Assembly (NCBI GenBank): GCA_910589555.1
Contig: CAJUTE010000001.1
Coordinates: 1-62,082, forward strand
DNA length: 62,082 nucleotides
Direction: 5' to 3'
Source: an uncultured Muribaculum sp.
GTDB taxonomy: Bacteria; Bacteroidota; Bacteroidia; Bacteroidales; Muribaculaceae
Shown: positions 35,929 to 43,621 of the stretch, piece by piece
Position numbering within the stretch: position 1 is the stretch's first letter
Layout: every line of letters starts with the position of its first letter
Position numbers and translations under genes: made by a program
The notes under the pieces: generated by a model
The model's input: the letters and a program-made list of their open reading frames with translations, nothing else
Databases searched by the model: none
Told to the model about the DNA's origin: nothing

Positions 35929-38430
35929 CTATGAGATGTAGCGGGCGGTGACGCTCTCTTTGCTCGCTTTTATCACGGCAGGAGCGCCTGCCGCCACGAT
36001 GCGTCCGCCCGACTCGCCGCCACCGGGTCCCATGTCGATGATGTAGTTGGCGTTTCTTATCACGTCGAGGTCATGCTCTATCACAATGACGGTGGCTCCG
36101 GCTTCTATCAGCCGCTTGAACACCTCAAGCAGCCGTCGCACGTCAAGAGGATGCAGACCGATGGTAGGCTCGTCGAACACAAACACTGAATCCATCTGCT
36201 CCCTGCCCATTTCCGAAGCGAGTTTCAGCCTTTGCGCCTCGCCACCCGACAGACTCGGTGTAGCCTCGCCGAGCTTGAGATAGCCCAGCCCTATGGAATC
36301 AAGCGTTTTGATGCGTGCCGCCACGTTCTTGAAGTCGGCACACATATCCATCGCCTTGCTCACGTCGGCATCCATGATCTGCGGCAAGGAATAGGAGAGC
36401 CCGCTCTTGGTGTGGCAATGGATGAGCGACGCCTCACGCGAATATCTCGATCCGTGACACTCGGGACACGGAATATCGACATCAGGCAGAAACTGCACGT
36501 CGAGGCTCACACTGCCCGTGCCGTCACACACCGGACAACGCAGGCTGCCCGTATTGTAGGAAAAATCGCCGGCTTTATAACCCTTGGCTTTCGCCTCGTC
36601 AGTGCGGGCGAATATCTTGCGCAGGTCATCGTGCACGTTGGCATACGTTGCCACGGTCGAGCGCACATTGGCTCCTATCGGGGTGGAATCAATCAGTTTA
36701 ATATGTTCTATTCCGGGAGCGGTGATCTCCTTGACGTGTGAAGGGAGCGGCTTGCCGCTTGTCACTGCCTCCAGCGCCGGCACAAGGCTTTCGAGGATAA
36801 GGGTGGTTTTCCCTGATCCCGAGACACCGGTCACCACAGTCATCCTGCCTTTCGGAATTTTCACTTCAAGCGGCTTGACTGTGTGGATGGAATCGGTGGA
36901 TAGCATGATTGCTCTGTTTGCAAACATCTCTTCATCATTGACTGCGGGTATTATCCTCTCCATGGTTTCCCCTGCAAGGAAAGGTCCGATAAGCGACGAG
37001 GCATCATGTTCTATGCTCTCGACAGTCCCCTCGGCAACGACCGTTCCCCCATCGGCACCCGCTCCGGGACCCATCTCGATGATCCAGTCGGCATAGTTTA
37101 GAATCTGCGTGTCATGGTCGACGAGAAGCACCGAATTTCCGTCGGCGACAAGATCGTCCATCACTCCGGTCAACCCCTCGACATTTACCGGATGCAGCCC
37201 TATCGACGGCTCGTCAAGCACATACAGGACACCGGTAGTGCGGTTTCTCACGGCACGGGCGAGCTGCATACGCTGCCGCTCTCCATTGGATAATGTGGAC
37301 GCGGCACGGTCAAGGCTCAGGTAGCCTAACCCCAGATCCACGAGACGGCGCGACGTGGACAGAAACGAGTCGCAGATATTGACCGCCATGTGACGCATCT
37401 CCTCAGGCAGCGTGTCGGGAACATGGCGCACCCAGGCGATGCATTGCTCCAGCGTCATCTCGCAAGCCTTGTCGAGACCTATCCCGTCGATTCTCGGCGC
37501 GCGTGCCGCTTCGGAAAGCCTTGTTCCGTGACACTCGGGGCATATATCGCTTCGCAGAAACCGCTCCACACGCTTCATGCCCTTTTCATCGGTCACTTTG
37601 CCAAGGGCATTTTCAACGGTGCGCACGGCATTGTAGAACGTGAAGTCAAGCTCAGTCGCCTGATCGGAGTTCTTAGGGCGATAAAGTATGTGCTTCTTCT
37701 CGGCGGGACCGTTGAAAACTATGTCGCGCTCCTTTGGAGTCAACTGATTGAAGGGAACGTCAGTCCTCACCCCCATCTCCCGGCATACATCGGTCATGAG
37801 CGACCACATGAGCGAATTCCACGGAGCCACGGCGCCCTCATCGATGGTTTTTGTCTCATCAGGCACAAGGGTAGAAAGATCGACGGTCATCACCGTGCCG
37901 GTGCCGCCGCATTTTTTACAAGCCCCGGTGCTGTTGAAGGAAAGATCCTCAGCCGACGGACCATAGAACCGCGTGCCGCACTGCTCACACACAAGCTCTT
38001 TTTCGGCAGCGACATCGAGCGTGGGAGCGTGATAGTGTCCACACTTGGGGCAACGATGGGAAGCGAGACGCGAAAACATCAATCTAAGGCTGTTGAGAAG
38101 CTCTGTGCCGGTGCCGAACGTGCTTCTGATACCCGGCACTCCCGGACGCTGATGCAACGCGATAGCAGCCGGCACATAAAGCACCTCATCGACGTCGGCT
38201 CTCGCCGCCTGAGTCATTCTGCGGCGGGTATAGGTGGAAAGCGCCTCAAGGTAGCGTCTCGACCCCTCGGCATAAAGCACACCGAGCGCCAGCGAGGATT
38301 TACCGGAGCCTGACACGCCGGCAATGCCCACAATGCGGTTCAACGGCACATCCACATCTATGTTTTTAAGATTGTGGACCTTGGCGCCCACCACCTTTAT
38401 CTCTTCGGGCTTATTTTCTTGAACGGTCAT
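35929..38430 (-). CDS. UvrA2-type (class II) excinuclease ABC subunit A-like protein
   Basis: This 833-residue protein is shorter than housekeeping UvrA (about 940). It has two ABC modules (GVSGSGKSSLALG and GVSGSGKTTLILE), signatures LSNGERQRMQLA and LSGGEAQRLKLA, and several zinc-type CxxC motifs (CPKCGH; CEQCG; CPVCDGTG). The UvrB-binding domain of class I UvrA appears reduced. Class II UvrA proteins occur beside drug-resistance or stress genes and may protect against DNA-binding compounds. Its start overlaps the end of the HxlR regulator gene by four bases, so the two are co-transcribed and probably induced together. Confidence 0.88.
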   Translation of the reverse strand: MTVQENKPEEIKVVGAKVHNLKNIDVDVPLNRIVGIAGVSGSGKSSLALGVLYAEGSRRYLEALSTYTRRRMTQAARADVDEVLYVPAAIALHQRPGVPGIRSTFGTGTELLNSLRLMFSRLASHRCPKCGHYHAPTLDVAAEKELVCEQCGTRFYGPSAEDLSFNSTGACKKCGGTGTVMTVDLSTLVPDETKTIDEGAVAPWNSLMWSLMTDVCREMGVRTDVPFNQLTPKERDIVFNGPAEKKHILYRPKNSDQATELDFTFYNAVRTVENALGKVTDEKGMKRVERFLRSDICPECHGTRLSEAARAPRIDGIGLDKACEMTLEQCIAWVRHVPDTLPEEMRHMAVNICDSFLSTSRRLVDLGLGYLSLDRAASTLSNGERQRMQLARAVRNRTTGVLYVLDEPSIGLHPVNVEGLTGVMDDLVADGNSVLLVDHDTQILNYADWIIEMGPGAGADGGTVVAEGTVESIEHDASSLIGPFLAGETMERIIPAVNDEEMFANRAIMLSTDSIHTVKPLEVKIPKGRMTVVTGVSGSGKTTLILESLVPALEAVTSGKPLPSHVKEITAPGIEHIKLIDSTPIGANVRSTVATYANVHDDLRKIFARTDEAKAKGYKAGDFSYNTGSLRCPVCDGTGSVSLDVQFLPDVDIPCPECHGSRYSREASLIHCHTKSGLSYSLPQIMDADVSKAMDMCADFKNVAARIKTLDSIGLGYLKLGEATPSLSGGEAQRLKLASEMGREQMDSVFVFDEPTIGLHPLDVRRLLEVFKRLIEAGATVIVIEHDLDVIRNANYIIDMGPGGGESGGRIVAAGAPAVIKASKESVTARYIS

Positions 38431-38807
38431 CTCTTTTTGGACTTACGGTTGGTTTCAATCTCCTCATAGTGGGCGGCAGTCCATGTGATCAGCTCCCTTA
38501 TCACAGTCATGAGACTTTGCCCCAGAGGGGAGAGCGAGTATTCCACTTTAGGCGGAATCTCGGCATATATCTTACGTATAACATACCCGTCGGCCTCAAG
38601 GTTTTTCAATGTGTCGGTCAAGACCTTCGGCGATATGTCGGGAATAGCCTTGCCAATGGCGTTGAATCGCGTGGCATCATTCTCGGCAAGCACACACAAC
38701 ACCAGCAACGACCACTTGCCCGAAAACCGGGAAATGACATTGCGTATGGGACACTCCTCGATATTAGCAAACTTTTTTAAATTTTCTTCTATCTGCAACG
38801 GCTTCAT
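38427..38807 (-). CDS. HxlR family winged-helix regulator
   Basis: The ATG at 38807 gives 126 residues; a TTG two codons upstream is less likely. The HxlR pattern is clear: an N-terminal Cys (EECPIRNVI), FSGKWSLLVL, the recognition region ISPKVLTDTLKNLEADG, and the wing PPKVEYSLSPLG. These regulators often sense electrophiles, quinones or aldehydes through the conserved Cys. It is divergent from a cupin gene and upstream of the UvrA2-type gene. A palindrome in the shared intergenic region is a candidate binding site. Confidence 0.92.
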   Translation of the reverse strand: MKPLQIEENLKKFANIEECPIRNVISRFSGKWSLLVLCVLAENDATRFNAIGKAIPDISPKVLTDTLKNLEADGYVIRKIYAEIPPKVEYSLSPLGQSLMTVIRELITWTAAHYEEIETNRKSKKR

Positions 38808-38836
38808 AATCAAGAATAGTTACTTAAATGTAAGTG

Positions 38837-38854
38837 CGTTACCGTTTCGTAACG
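38837..38854. promoter_or_regulatory. Candidate HxlR operator
   Basis: CGTTAC and its exact inverse GTAACG are separated by six bases. The site lies between the divergent hxlR and cupin genes, directly upstream of the cupin -33 element. Binding by the neighbouring HxlR protein is inferred. Confidence 0.5.
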
Positions 38855-38855
38855 T

Positions 38856-38887
38856 CTTGCAAATCTGCGATTAACAGTTTACCTTTG
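38856..38887 (+). promoter_or_regulatory. Promoter of the cupin gene
   Basis: TACCTTTG (38880-38887) is a consensus -7 element. CTTG (38856-38859) lies 20 bases upstream as an imperfect -33 element. The predicted leader is about 58 bases. Confidence 0.6.
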
Positions 38888-38951
38888 CACTATCAAAACG
38901 AAAGCGGCTTACTGCTGCAAAGTTACTAAACAAATTTCACAACAGCAAAAC

Positions 38952-39368
38952 ATGAGCGAAATCAAGACTCTCAACCACGGCGAAAAATTCTCCCATGCCT
39001 CAGTCGGCACGCTGCACGGCTTTGAAGGCAAACAGTTTGTTAAGGATGCCACCGGCGCCACTTCGTGTGAAATCTCATTCGGCACGCTGCCTTCAGGAGC
39101 CGAAGTGCCATTTTTCCACAGCCACAAGGAAAATGAAGAGAACTACATCATCCTCTCAGGCGCGGGAAAATTTCAGGTTGACAACAACGTGTTTGACATA
39201 GCCGAGGGGTCGGTGATACGTGTCGCCACCAACTGCGACCGCAATCTCAAATGCACCTCTTCCGAGCCGATGACCTACATCTGCATCCAGGCTAAGGAGG
39301 GCTCTCTCGGAGCATACACTATGACCGATGCCGTCATCTCGGAAGGCACCGCATCGCTTCTGTCATAA
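38952..39368 (+). CDS. Small cupin-domain protein
   Basis: The 138-residue product is a single cupin barrel. The metal-binding first motif is visible as FFHSHKENEENYIIL (two His, Glu), and the second as DIAEGSVIRVATNCDR, where the usual His is replaced, so metal ligation may be incomplete. The biochemical activity is unknown; cupins include dioxygenases, isomerases and sensors. The gene is divergent from an HxlR-uvrA2 operon and shares its regulatory region, which suggests a role in response to the same chemical signal. A strong terminator follows. Confidence 0.8.
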   Translation: MSEIKTLNHGEKFSHASVGTLHGFEGKQFVKDATGATSCEISFGTLPSGAEVPFFHSHKENEENYIILSGAGKFQVDNNVFDIAEGSVIRVATNCDRNLKCTSSEPMTYICIQAKEGSLGAYTMTDAVISEGTASLLS

Positions 39369-39392
39369 GGAATTCCACACATCACAATAAGA

Positions 39393-39432
39393 ACGACGCG
39401 TCATGGACCGGAACTGATCCATGACGCGTCGT
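39393..39432. terminator. Bidirectional terminator between cupin and CPBP genes
   Basis: A 15-bp perfect stem (39393-39407 with 39418-39432) lies between two convergent genes. Confidence 0.75.
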
Positions 39433-39454
39433 CATATATTTTCAAGATATTCTT

Positions 39455-40066
39455 TTATATCGGGAACCACACAAACACGGCGGCATCCCACACGGCATGG
39501 GAGATGACAAGCGCTCCGAGACGGTTGGGATAGAACCGATAGATCAATCCCCAGAAACCGCCGGCAACCAATGCCGCCATCACAAGCATGAAGTTGCATG
39601 ATCCGGCATGAACAAGGGCGTAGACTGCCGTAGCGATGACAAATCCCATCGTGGTACCCCACTTCTCCGACATTTTATTCTGCACGAAACCTCGCCAGAA
39701 TATCTCCTCGGCGGGACCGATGATAAACAGCAACAACGCTGAAAGCAGCCACGGCGAGATCGATTCCTTGAACGAGTAAATGGCATTAACCTCGGGACGG
39801 GCAAAGTTGAACATGAGCTGCGACAGCTTGTCGCCCACCCAGAACACGCCCCACAAGGCGGCTGCAGTCACCACCCCTATCACCACATCGGTGGCGGTGA
39901 TGCGGAAATTGCGATACCAGTTGCCGAAGCATGTAGCCATCGTGGTCAACGTCACCGCAGCTATCGTCATCACAAGCCATAGATTGACATGAGGAGCCGT
40001 GACAGGCGAAAACATCACCGTCCACAGCACCAAGGCTACCAAAATAGCAGCATATACCTTCTTCAT
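39455..40066 (-). CDS. CPBP family intramembrane metalloprotease
   Basis: This 203-residue membrane protein has about six hydrophobic segments and the CPBP/Abi motifs: EEIFWRGFVQ (paired Glu and Arg), ATAVYALVHAG and VISHAVWDAAVF with the further His residues. CPBP members include CAAX-type proteases and bacteriocin self-immunity proteins. The substrate here is unknown. It follows the MenA-like gene by four bases and probably shares its transcript; no bacteriocin-like gene is nearby. Confidence 0.85.
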   Translation of the reverse strand: MKKVYAAILVALVLWTVMFSPVTAPHVNLWLVMTIAAVTLTTMATCFGNWYRNFRITATDVVIGVVTAAALWGVFWVGDKLSQLMFNFARPEVNAIYSFKESISPWLLSALLLFIIGPAEEIFWRGFVQNKMSEKWGTTMGFVIATAVYALVHAGSCNFMLVMAALVAGGFWGLIYRFYPNRLGALVISHAVWDAAVFVWFPI

Positions 40067-40070
40067 ATCC

Positions 40071-40982
40071 TTAAATGAAAAATGCGATTACAAATGAGAT
40101 GCTGAGGAGAAGGCTGAAAGCAAGCTGAAGCTGAGCGGTAGCGGCATCAAGAGCCACGATAGACGACAGATTGGCTGCCGAAGAGCTGCGCATAGCCTTA
40201 GTGTTTTTGAGAGCCGGAACCAACGCCACAAGCGACAGCAACGACCACACCGGAAGAACCGAGAAAGCCACAAGCAGGCATATAATGGCAAACGGCACCA
40301 GAATCTCGGCGATATATCCTATACGCGACGCCTTATAGCCGACGAGCATAGCCAGCGTGCGTATATGCGCCTTAGCATCGGTGTGCACGTCGCGGGTGTT
40401 GTTCACATGAAGGATCGCCACGGTGATTGAGCCCACAGGAACCGCAAGCAGCAGCGTGGACCACACCATAGTGCCGGTGAGCACGTAGGCGGTGCCTAAA
40501 GCCGGAAGGATGCCATAGGCAAGAAATATGTCGAGGTCGCCGAGAGCATTGTATTTCAACTTGGGATAGAACACCGTCAGCGCCATTCCGGCTATGCCGA
40601 ACGCCACTGTGAGAGGTCCCGCCATAAAGCACAGGCACAATCCAAGCAAAAGCGCCGCACATCCAAGCCCCATGGCAAGACGGCGTATCTCTGTCGGCGT
40701 GTATTCGCCTGAGGTGAGAATCTTCACGCCATAGCTCTCATCGGTGTCCACGCCGCTTTCATAGTCGTGCAGGTCGCTCCACACATTGCCCCATGCCTGA
40801 AACAGAGCCATCACCACAAGAGCAAGAGCTCCGTTGACCCAACTTATCTCATCGGCAGGGACAATCTGCCTTGAAGAGAGCCAAAACACGTAGGCTATAA
40901 CCACCAACACCGGCATGACCGAAGCCGGATAGGACCACGGACGGGTCACAAAAAACCAATCTTTAAAACTATGACGTTTCAT
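40071..40982 (-). CDS. menA: UbiA-family prenyltransferase, MenA-like
   Basis: The 303-residue polytopic protein carries both UbiA Asp-rich motifs: NVWSDLHDYESGVDTDE in the first cytosolic loop and NNTRDVHTDAKAHIRTLA in the second. The second resembles the MenA pattern, which transfers a polyprenyl chain to dihydroxynaphthoate in menaquinone synthesis at the inner membrane. Menaquinone is the usual Bacteroidales quinone. Other UbiA functions cannot be excluded because no men genes are adjacent. A candidate -7 element (TACCTTTG on the minus strand, 41008-41015) lies about 25 bases before the ATG. Confidence 0.8.
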   Translation of the reverse strand: MKRHSFKDWFFVTRPWSYPASVMPVLVVIAYVFWLSSRQIVPADEISWVNGALALVVMALFQAWGNVWSDLHDYESGVDTDESYGVKILTSGEYTPTEIRRLAMGLGCAALLLGLCLCFMAGPLTVAFGIAGMALTVFYPKLKYNALGDLDIFLAYGILPALGTAYVLTGTMVWSTLLLAVPVGSITVAILHVNNTRDVHTDAKAHIRTLAMLVGYKASRIGYIAEILVPFAIICLLVAFSVLPVWSLLSLVALVPALKNTKAMRSSSAANLSSIVALDAATAQLQLAFSLLLSISFVIAFFI

Positions 40983-41689
40983 TCAGCAAAATATTGAAAA
41001 CAGGGAACAAAGGTAGCAAATTTCCACGAATCCACCGCCATCCCCACACATTCAAATCAATGGAGCCGGATAAAATGCCGAGATGCTCCGTTCCGGAACA
41101 TACTGCCACAAACAGAATCATTAAAATACGGAATCCCCGACCGACAACGATATCGGCTTCGTGTTGGTGGCTTGTGCACTGAGCCAATTTAAAGCAGTCT
41201 TCCAGTTCATTTCCTGAAACTTAGCGAAGTGTAACTTCGGGCGACTCCGTCTGCTTCCGCTGTCGTTGTCGGTCGGGTTCTGCGAGGAAGGTGCCTGTCG
41301 GAGTACTCCAACGGATCCGTGCATTTGCGGCGTGGCTCTCAGGGCTGACTGTAGCCGGCTGATGTCAGCGTCCTTCGGGCGTGTTGCCGTGGTTATGGCG
41401 GAACCGTGACGGGGATGCCTCTCCCGCAGATTGATGCCGTTATGTTTGTCGGGCAAAGATAGTGTATGGTTGTGGCGGATTTACCCACTTTTTATCCCAT
41501 GTGTGGATTTTTTTCAACAGGCTCGTCCCGGTCGGGACTCGTTGGATGAGTTTACACGCTGCCCCGTCCCCGACTTCGCTCGCTCAGTCGGGGATAGTGA
41601 CGGACCCGTGCCTGACGGCACTTAGCTCGGTGGTTGGTGGACGTCTTCGACGCCCATTTGCGTGTGCACCTTTCTCCGCACCTCGGCTA

Positions 41690-41731
41690 TCGCCTCGTGG
41701 CGGAGCTACGATTGCATTGCCGTTACACGGC
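41690..41731. repeat. Imperfect direct repeat, copy 1
   Basis: This 42-base unit begins TCGCCTCGTGGCGG and ends TTGCCGTTACACGGC. It recurs imperfectly at 41773-41813. Confidence 0.6.
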
Positions 41732-41772
41732 ATTCTTTGCAGGGCTTTAGCTATCGTTTATCGTGCTCGAAG

Positions 41773-41813
41773 TCGCCTCGTAGCGGGAGACAACTACATT
41801 GCCGTTGCACGGC
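41773..41813. repeat. Imperfect direct repeat, copy 2
   Basis: This 41-base copy begins TCGCCTCGTAGCGGG and ends TTGCCGTTGCACGGC, 83 bases after copy 1. Both lie in DNA without a convincing gene. Confidence 0.6.
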
Positions 41814-41904
41814 TGTCATAGTGTTATATGAGGCACAAGCCGAAAAGGCAGTGCATGATTTTAGATAGAAATTGAGCACAAGCCATATTTACGGGATTTT
41901 TACT

Positions 41905-42097
41905 TTAATGGAGATTGCATTTTTCATCCAATCCATTAAGAAGTGCCAATAATTCTGATTTAAGTTTTGGAAGGTGATTTACAACAATTGCCCATAGTAT
42001 ATCTGATTTAAGAGAGTCGTAAGCGTGTATTACATAATTTCGTGTATCAACTATTTTCCAGAATATCGCTTATGTATTTTTTGATGCGTTCATCCAT
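41905..42097 (-). pseudogene. hepT: hepT (HEPN toxin) remnant with internal deletion
   Basis: Starting with ATG at 42097 the frame reads MDERIKKYISDILE, the normal start of HepT/DUF86 proteins, then shifts frame and stops. In another frame the C-terminal part resumes as KIVDTRNYVIHAYDSLK and continues to the stop at 41905. That part contains the HEPN RNase motif (RNYVIH, R-x4-H). About 50 residues that normally join the two parts are missing. The gene overlaps the end of the adjacent mntA remnant, as in intact MntA-HepT modules. The toxin cannot be made in full length. Confidence 0.8.
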
Positions 42098-42400
42098 AGA
42101 TTAATTTTTTTGTTGAATCCAATTCTTTGCGGAAAACAGGATTTCGAACCGCATCATCACAAACCATGTCAATTTCGCGTCCTACTACTGTTCGTAATTC
42201 CTCAATAAAATCAAAAAAATGTCTGCCCAGTCAAGATTTTCGCGATTGATTGTTTCTGCATCGAAATTCACGGAGAAATCAATGTCGCTGTCGTCAGTGA
42301 AGCGGTCAGTAAGTATTGAGCCAAACACCCATAATTTAGACACCTTGTACTTCTTGCACAAAGCTATAATCTTGTCCATATTAACCTCAATCAGCTTCAT
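42090..42400 (-). pseudogene. mntA: mntA (MNT-type antitoxin) with single-base frameshift
   Basis: The first 60 residues are a normal minimal nucleotidyltransferase: MDKIIALCKKY, WVFGSIL and the catalytic FTDDSDIDF. In a run of seven T (minus strand, at about 42214-42220) one base appears to be missing. The reading frame then gives a short false end at 42185. Restoring one T yields DFIEELRTVVGREIDMVCDD and continues to a stop at 42090, the expected family length of about 100 residues. MntA normally neutralises HepT by adding AMP to it. The run could also be a phase-variable tract or a sequencing error. Confidence 0.8.
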
Positions 42401-42432
42401 TTTGACAAATATACATCATTTACATAAATAAA

Positions 42433-42469
42433 ACAAGTGAACCCAAAAATTTGCTTTGAGTTCACTTGT
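42433..42469. repeat. Inverted repeat upstream of mntA
   Basis: A 10-bp perfect inverted repeat (42433-42442 with 42460-42469) lies about 35 bases before the mntA ATG. It is a possible autoregulatory operator. Confidence 0.5.
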
Positions 42470-42475
42470 ATATCC

Positions 42476-42520
42476 AAGAGTATAACACTATAACAAGAGT
42501 ATAAGAGTATAACACTATAA
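42476..42520. repeat. Tandem 18-base direct repeats
   Basis: AAGAGTATAACACTATAA occurs at 42476-42493 and exactly again at 42503-42520. A partial copy (AAGAGTAT) lies between them. The block sits between mntA and the rhuM promoter. Confidence 0.75.
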
Positions 42521-42559
42521 TAGGTATTGCAGCGTAATAGACTGAAATACCGATTATTT

Positions 42560-42582
42560 TTATTAGATTTGCAATCTAATAA
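42560..42582 (+). promoter_or_regulatory. rhuM -7 element inside a palindrome
   Basis: A 10-bp perfect inverted repeat (42560-42569 with 42573-42582) encloses TAGATTTG (42564-42571), a consensus -7 element. A protein bound here would block the promoter. The rhuM ATG is ten bases downstream of the palindrome. Confidence 0.6.
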
Positions 42583-42591
42583 GCCCCCCAC

Positions 42592-43503
42592 ATGAACAAT
42601 AACAAAAACATGAGTATAGATTCGATGCCATCAGAATATTCATCTGATAGCAATGAAATCATCTTATATCAACCGGACTCCACTCTATCATTAGAGGTAA
42701 TGGTGGAGAATGACACTGTATGGCTTAATCAAGCTCAGATGGTAGATTTGTTTCAATCGACTAAGCAAAATATCAGCCTTCATATCAACAATATATTCAA
42801 GGAAGGCGAATTACAGCACAATTCAGTTGTCAAGGAATACTTGACAACTGCCGCAGACGGCAAACGCTACAAGACTAAATATTATAGTCTCGATGTGATC
42901 ATATCCGTGGGATATAGGGTTAAGTCTTTGCGAGGCACACAATTCCGTCAGTGGGCGAATAAAGTATTAAAGGAGTATCTGCTTCGTGGCTACAGCGTGA
43001 ATCAGCGTTTGCTATACATGGAGTCGAGGATTGACCACCGTCTGTCAGAGCATGAACGCCGACTTGACGAACTTACTGGCAAGGTGGATTTCTTTGTCAA
43101 GGCATCTCTCCCTCCGGTTGAGGGCATTTTCTTCAATGGTCAGATATTTGACGCATATAAGTTTGTATGTGACCTTGTAAGGTCAGCAAAAAAGAGAATC
43201 GTGTTGATTGACAACTATGTTGATGAGTCGGTCCTTATTTTGTTTGATAAGCGCGGAAAGAGCGTTAACGCAGTTATATATACAGATCCTGACCGTTCAA
43301 GACAAATTCGTTTTGACTTGCAACGTCATAACCGCCAATATGCTCCTATCGAAATAAAGTATGCAACAGACATACATGACCGTTTCTTGATTATAGATGA
43401 CGCCCTATATCATATCGGAGCATCAATCAAAGACCTCGGCAAGAAACTGTTCGCATTCTCAAAAATGGGAATAGCACCATCAGTAATTCTCGATACACTT
43501 TAA
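42592..43503 (+). CDS. RhuM-family protein with PLD-like C-terminal region
   Basis: The 303-residue product matches the RhuM/COG3943 pattern in its first 150 residues: VWLNQAQMVDLFQSTKQNIS (helix-turn-helix-like), VVKEYLTTAADGKRY and GTQFRQWANKVLKEYLLRGY. The C-terminal 120 residues have phospholipase-D-like features (IVLIDNYVDESVL; DIHDRFLIIDD). RhuM was named from a Salmonella pathogenicity island but its function is unknown. Such genes are common in mobile or defence regions. It lies beside a decayed MntA-HepT pair and just left of an integrated element. A possible alternative start is the ATG at 42610. Confidence 0.75.
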   Translation: MNNNKNMSIDSMPSEYSSDSNEIILYQPDSTLSLEVMVENDTVWLNQAQMVDLFQSTKQNISLHINNIFKEGELQHNSVVKEYLTTAADGKRYKTKYYSLDVIISVGYRVKSLRGTQFRQWANKVLKEYLLRGYSVNQRLLYMESRIDHRLSEHERRLDELTGKVDFFVKASLPPVEGIFFNGQIFDAYKFVCDLVRSAKKRIVLIDNYVDESVLILFDKRGKSVNAVIYTDPDRSRQIRFDLQRHNRQYAPIEIKYATDIHDRFLIIDDALYHIGASIKDLGKKLFAFSKMGIAPSVILDTL

Positions 43504-43524
43504 GGTCGCAATTTACGACTTTGA

Positions 43525-43560
43525 AAAGAAAAAACACCCAATTTCAACCGATTTGGGTGT
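43525..43560 (-). terminator. Hairpin after rhuM, T run on the minus strand
   Basis: An 8-bp stem (43534-43541 with 43553-43560) is followed on the minus strand by a T-rich run. It marks the boundary before the integrated element, but its T tract favours termination of minus-strand transcripts. Confidence 0.5.
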
Positions 43561-43607
43561 AAAATTGGGCGTTGTGCTTGTAATTTGCTGATTTTTCAGC
43601 TTAGATT

Positions 43608-43621
43608 GTGGAGTATAGCGG
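43608..43621. repeat. Left attachment-site repeat (att)
   Basis: This 14-base copy of the tRNA-Ala 3' end (GTGGAGTATAGCGG) marks the distal end of the element. Confidence 0.8.

Larger units (their letters stand above)
41016..41904. other. GC-rich stretch without a supported gene
   Basis: About 0.9 kb beyond the menA promoter has only short or antisense-like open frames, for example 41121-41456 on the minus strand. Their composition is rich in Arg, Ser and Pro and I do not trust them as genes. It contains small hairpins, such as an 8-bp stem around 41560-41595, and an imperfect 42-bp direct repeat (listed separately). It may be a dispersed intergenic repeat or decayed DNA. I recognise no RNA gene. 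Confidence 0.4.

Noticed and set aside
41121..41456. 111-codon minus-strand frame in the GC-rich stretch
   Set aside because: Composition is rich in Arg, Ser and Pro, no domain is seen and neighbouring frames look equally good; more likely a chance frame in repeated DNA.
41431..41868. Overlapping plus-strand frames of 60-120 codons
   Set aside because: They overlap each other in different frames, cross the direct repeats and have no start context or family.
42476..42520. Possible CRISPR-like repeat unit
   Set aside because: There are only two exact 18-base copies with a 9-base gap and no cas genes, so this is a simple direct repeat.
43608..43621. The left repeat as the end of a second tRNA gene
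   Set aside because: Only the last 14 bases match; no anticodon, D or T arm can be folded next to it.
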